Shown here: positions 61,222-64,000 of the stretch, one piece after another
Layout of the letters: each line of letters opens with the position of its first letter
Position numbering within the stretch: the first letter of the stretch is position 1
Assembly: GCA_001429255.1 (NCBI GenBank)
Contig: LMJI01000001.1
Coordinates: 3,318,266 to 3,382,265 of the forward strand
Source: Cellulomonas sp. Root930
Lineage (GTDB): Bacteria > Actinomycetota > Actinomycetes > Actinomycetales > Cellulomonadaceae
Direction of reading: 5' to 3'
DNA: 64,000 bases
Position numbers and translations under genes: made by a program
Notes under the pieces: generated by a model
What the model was told of the DNA's origin: nothing
What the model saw: only the letters and a program-made list of their open reading frames with translations
Databases searched by the model: none

Positions 61222-61234
61222 ACGTTAGAAACGT
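61222..61234. promoter_or_regulatory. Candidate operator between folE and the divergent regulator
   Basis: ACGTT-AGA-AACGT is a perfect 5-bp inverted repeat with a 3-nt centre, located 21 nt upstream of the regulator ATG and 22 nt upstream of the folE start. Either promoter could be covered by a bound dimer. Confidence 0.5.
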
Positions 61235-61241
61235 CCGCCAG

Positions 61242-61247
61242 TAGTGT
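61242..61247 (+). promoter_or_regulatory. Likely leaderless -10 (TAGTGT) for the Cys-rich regulator
   Basis: TAGTGT ends 7 nt before the ATG at 61255. Confidence 0.4.
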
Positions 61248-61254
61248 CAAGGTC

Positions 61255-61956
61255 ATGGGAGGCACGGAGAGCGGGACCTTCGCCGCCGACGCCGAGACCG
61301 TCGGCGCGCTCGCCGACCCCGTGCGGCTCGCGCTCTACCGGTTCGTCTGCGCCCAGTCGGAGCCGGTCAGCCGTGACCACGCGGCGGAGGGCGTCGGCAT
61401 CCCGCGGCACCAGGCCCGGTTCCACCTCGACCGGCTCGCCTCCGACGGCCTGCTGCAGACCAGCCACGCCCGGCTCACCGGTCGGTCAGGTCCCGGCGCG
61501 GGTCGGCCGGCCACGCTCTACCGGCGTGCCGTCCGCGACATCGCGATCTCGCTGCCGGGGCGCGAGTACGAGCTCGCGGCGCGGCTCCTGGGCGACGCGG
61601 TCGCGGAGTCAGCGCGCTCGGGGACGCCGGTGGTCGACGCGGTGAACGGGGCCTTCGCGGCGTACGGCGAGGCGGCCGGCCGCGCGGCCACCCCCACGGA
61701 GTCGGACGGCGACGCGCTCGGCACCACGGTCCGGGTGCTGGCCGAGCACGGCTACGAGCCGCACCGGAGCGAAGGGCACGTCGACCTGCACAACTGCCCG
61801 TTCCACGCGCTCGCGCAGGTGCACACCGAGCTCGTCTGCGGGGCGAACCGCTGCCTCGTCGCGGCGCTCGCCGACGGGATCGCACCCGACCGGCTCGACG
61901 TCCGGCTGGAGCCGCGGCCCGACCGCTGCTGCGTCGTCCTCGACGCGCGCGACTAG
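61255..61956 (+). CDS. ArsR/SufR-like winged-helix regulator with C-terminal cysteine cluster
   Basis: A 233-residue regulator. The DNA-binding region is LADPVRLALYRFVCAQSEPV and IPRHQARFHLDRLASDGLL. The C-terminal domain has Cys181, Cys195, Cys200 (C-x13-C-x4-C) and Cys225-Cys226. The blocks around NCPFHALA and VCGANRC resemble SufR-type Fe-S regulators, although ligand identity is not proven. It diverges from folE and the flavoprotein gene. Its TAG shares CTAG with the M20 gene. Confidence 0.83.
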   Translation: MGGTESGTFAADAETVGALADPVRLALYRFVCAQSEPVSRDHAAEGVGIPRHQARFHLDRLASDGLLQTSHARLTGRSGPGAGRPATLYRRAVRDIAISLPGREYELAARLLGDAVAESARSGTPVVDAVNGAFAAYGEAAGRAATPTESDGDALGTTVRVLAEHGYEPHRSEGHVDLHNCPFHALAQVHTELVCGANRCLVAALADGIAPDRLDVRLEPRPDRCCVVLDARD

Positions 61957-63296
61957 CAGGTCCGCAGGAGCCGGTCGAGCACGCGGGTGCCGAAGTGGAG
62001 AGCGTCGGTGGGCACGCGCTCGTCGACGCCGTGGAACATCCCGGCGAAGTCGAGGTCGGCGGGCAGGCGCAGGGGCGCGAACCCGTAGCCCCTGATGCCC
62101 AGCCGCGAGAGCGACTTGTTGTCGGTTCCGCCCGACAGCGTGTACGGGAGCACGGTCGCGTCGGGGTCCTCGGCCAGCAGCGACTCGACCATGCGGTCCA
62201 CCAGGTCGCCGCTGAACGGCACCTCGAGGGCGGTGTCGTGGTGGATGCGCTCGATCCGCACGTGCTCGCCGGCCAGCTCCGCGACGGTGCGGGCGAACTC
62301 GTCCTCAAGCCCCGGCAGGTAGCGGCCGTCCACGGTCGCCTCCGCGGAGCCCGGGATCACGTTCGCCTTGTAGCCCGCGGTCAGCTGGGTGGGGTTGGTG
62401 GTGTGGCGCAGGGTGGCACCGACGAACTTCGAGGCGGGACCGAGTGCGGCGACGAGCCGGTCGACGGCCGCAGGGTCCTCCGGGTCGAACGGCAGACCGG
62501 TGAGCCGGGCGACGCCGTCGAGGAGTGCCCGGACCGTCGGCGTGAGCTGCAGGGGCCACGGGTGGCGACCGAGCCGCGCGACGGCCTCGGCCAGGTGCGT
62601 GACCGCGTTGTCGGTGTTGACCTGGCTGCCGTGGCCCGCCCGGCCGTCGGCCACGAGCCGCAGCCAGGACAGCCCCTTCTCGGCCGTCTGGAGCAGGTAC
62701 GCGCGATGGCCGTCGACGTCGACGGAGAAGCCGCCGACCTCGCTGATCGCCTCCGTGGCGCCCTCGAACAGCTCCGGCCGGTGGTCGACCGCCCAGCGCG
62801 CGCCGAGGCTGCCCCCGGCCTCCTCGTCCGCGAACATCGCGACGACGACGTCCCGCGCCGGCCTGCGACCCTCCCGGGCCATCTGCCGCACGACGGACAG
62901 GATCATCGCGTCCATGTCCTTCATGTCCACGGCGCCACGGCCCCAGACCAGGCCGTCGGTCTCCTCGGCGCCGAACGGGTCCACCGTCCAGTCCTCGGCC
63001 CGCGCCGGCACCACGTCGAGGTGACCGTGCAGGACGAGCGCCGGCCGGGTCCGGTCCGAGCCCTCCAGGCGGACCACCACGTTGGCGCGACCCGGGGTGC
63101 TCTCGAACAGCTCCGGGTCGAGGCCGACCTCGGTGAGCAGGCCCATCACGTGCTCGGCGGCGGCGCGCTCCCCCGGACCCGAGTCGTCGCCGTAGTTCGA
63201 CGTGTCGATGCGGATGAGGTCGCGGCAGATCTGCACGACCTCGTCCTGCGCGGTCACGGTGGCGGGCGTGCCGGAGGCCGGGTGGGTGACGGGCAT
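61953..63296 (-). CDS. M20-family metallopeptidase
   Basis: A 447-residue dizinc hydrolase. Metal ligands are in LHGHLDVVP (His, Asp), AVDMKDMDA (Asp) and the catalytic Glu in FADEEAGGS; a dimerisation domain is inserted at about residues 195-315. Relatives cleave dipeptides or acyl-amino acids. ATG 63296 is chosen because TACGGT lies 7 nt before it; a GTG three codons earlier overlaps that box. Confidence 0.92.
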   Translation of the reverse strand: MPVTHPASGTPATVTAQDEVVQICRDLIRIDTSNYGDDSGPGERAAAEHVMGLLTEVGLDPELFESTPGRANVVVRLEGSDRTRPALVLHGHLDVVPARAEDWTVDPFGAEETDGLVWGRGAVDMKDMDAMILSVVRQMAREGRRPARDVVVAMFADEEAGGSLGARWAVDHRPELFEGATEAISEVGGFSVDVDGHRAYLLQTAEKGLSWLRLVADGRAGHGSQVNTDNAVTHLAEAVARLGRHPWPLQLTPTVRALLDGVARLTGLPFDPEDPAAVDRLVAALGPASKFVGATLRHTTNPTQLTAGYKANVIPGSAEATVDGRYLPGLEDEFARTVAELAGEHVRIERIHHDTALEVPFSGDLVDRMVESLLAEDPDATVLPYTLSGGTDNKSLSRLGIRGYGFAPLRLPADLDFAGMFHGVDERVPTDALHFGTRVLDRLLRTC

Positions 63297-63303
63297 GCCG
63301 TCC

Positions 63304-63309
63304 ACCGTA
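63304..63309 (-). promoter_or_regulatory. Likely leaderless -10 (TACGGT) for the M20 gene
   Basis: TACGGT ends 7 nt before the ATG at 63296. Confidence 0.4.
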
Positions 63310-63344
63310 CCGGCCTCCGGACGGGGTCTCCGCTCGCGTGCAGA

Positions 63345-64000
63345 TCAGTGCGCGGAGGCCCCGAGCAGCCCGCGGCGGGCCAGCAACGGGTCGATCAGCG
63401 GGTCGCGGCCGCGCAGGTCGCGGAACAGCTGCATCGGGTCGAGCGAGCCGCCGCGCGAGAGCAGCCGTGCCCGGAACGTGTCTCCGTTGGCCCGGTCGAG
63501 GCCGCCGTTCTCCCGGAACCACTCGACCGTGTCCGCGTCGAGCACCTCGGACCAGATGTACGAGTAGTAGCCGGCCGAGTAGCCGCCGCCGAACACGTGG
63601 TTGAAGTACGTGGTGCGGTACCGCGGCGGCACGGGGGCGTAGTCCACGCCGGCGCGGTGCAGGGCGGCCGCCTCGAACGCCTCCACGTCGTCGACGTCCA
63701 CCGGCACCTCGTCGGGGGTCAGCCGGTACCAGGCCTGGTCCAGCAGGGCGGCGGCGAGGTACTCCGTCGTCGCGAACCCCTCACCGTCCTGCCGTGCCGC
63801 CAGCAGCGTGTCCACCCACTCCGCCGGCATCGGCTCGCCGGTCTCGTGGTGCAGCGCGAACGCCCGCACGATCGACGGCTCCCACGCCCACATCTCGTTG
63901 ACCTGGGACGGGTACTCGACGAAGTCGCGCGGCACCTCGGTGCCCGACTGCGACGGCCAGCGCACCGCGGAGAACAGGCCGTGCAGCGCGTGCCCGAACT
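63345..64000 (-). CDS. M3-family oligopeptidase (Dcp-like), C-terminal part
   Basis: The 3' 656 bases of a gene whose 5' part is off the right edge. The first visible residues, FGHALHGLFSAVRWPSQSG, are the end of the M3 zinc motif HEFGHALH, so the catalytic centre straddles the window edge. The downstream helical domain has RDFVEYPSQVNEMWAWEP and FGGGYSAGYYSYIWSEVLDAD, typical of peptidyl-dipeptidase Dcp and oligopeptidase A. Cytosolic peptide breakdown is the family role. Confidence 0.93.
   Translation of the reverse strand, partial: FGHALHGLFSAVRWPSQSGTEVPRDFVEYPSQVNEMWAWEPSIVRAFALHHETGEPMPAEWVDTLLAARQDGEGFATTEYLAAALLDQAWYRLTPDEVPVDVDDVEAFEAAALHRAGVDYAPVPPRYRTTYFNHVFGGGYSAGYYSYIWSEVLDADTVEWFRENGGLDRANGDTFRARLLSRGGSLDPMQLFRDLRGRDPLIDPLLARRGLLGASAH

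Overview
The window is chromosomal DNA from a very GC-rich actinobacterium. The gene families point to an order Micrococcales, Cellulomonas-like organism; that placement is inference from gene content. Pointers are a complete Pup-proteasome locus, the mycothiol gene mshC, actinobacteria-restricted families (HGxxPAAW, DUF5703, TIGR03085, DUF4190) and many GTG starts. No rRNA, tRNA, CRISPR array, insertion sequence or prophage was seen. No gap between genes exceeds about 300 bases.

Left part (1-21.3 kb) is accessory and regulatory: a partial hydrolase, a stress-type SDR, small membrane and acidic proteins, a methyltransferase, an HtrA-like protease and a YibE/F protein. An ECF41 sigma factor follows, flanked by an NmrA-like SDR and an NDH-2-like flavoprotein. 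Both flanking genes carry the same ECF41-type promoter. Then come glutamate dehydrogenase, a fused gene remnant, a MarR regulator, and a sucrose phosphorylase followed by a membrane protein and a SemiSWEET-like protein. After these are DinB and methyltransferase genes, a SARP/AfsR-type regulator with an MFS pump, and a cupin/SnoaL pair divergent from a TetR regulator.

Middle (21.3-40.8 kb, all minus strand) is core metabolism: pyk, then the series ABC exporter pair - hisI - trpE - membrane proteins - trpC - trpB - trpA - lgt - gltB - gltD, read right to left. Many neighbours overlap by GTGA or ATGA, which indicates translational coupling. trpD and trpG are not here.

Right part (40.8-64 kb): the Pup-proteasome locus on the minus strand (arc/mpa, dop, an unknown gene, pup, prcB, prcA, pafA, then an FKBP lipoprotein). 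It is followed by trmI, a site-2 protease, a RecB-like nuclease, a HAD phosphatase, PAC2, mshC, CorA, uppP, an aldo-keto reductase, DUF5703, a flavoprotein reductase with folE and a divergent Cys-rich regulator, an M20 peptidase and a partial M3 peptidase.

Two sequence habits run through the window. Many genes have a TANNNT hexamer exactly 6 nt before the start codon, the hallmark of leaderless transcription. Five of eleven convergent gene pairs overlap through one shared CTAG that serves as both stop codons.
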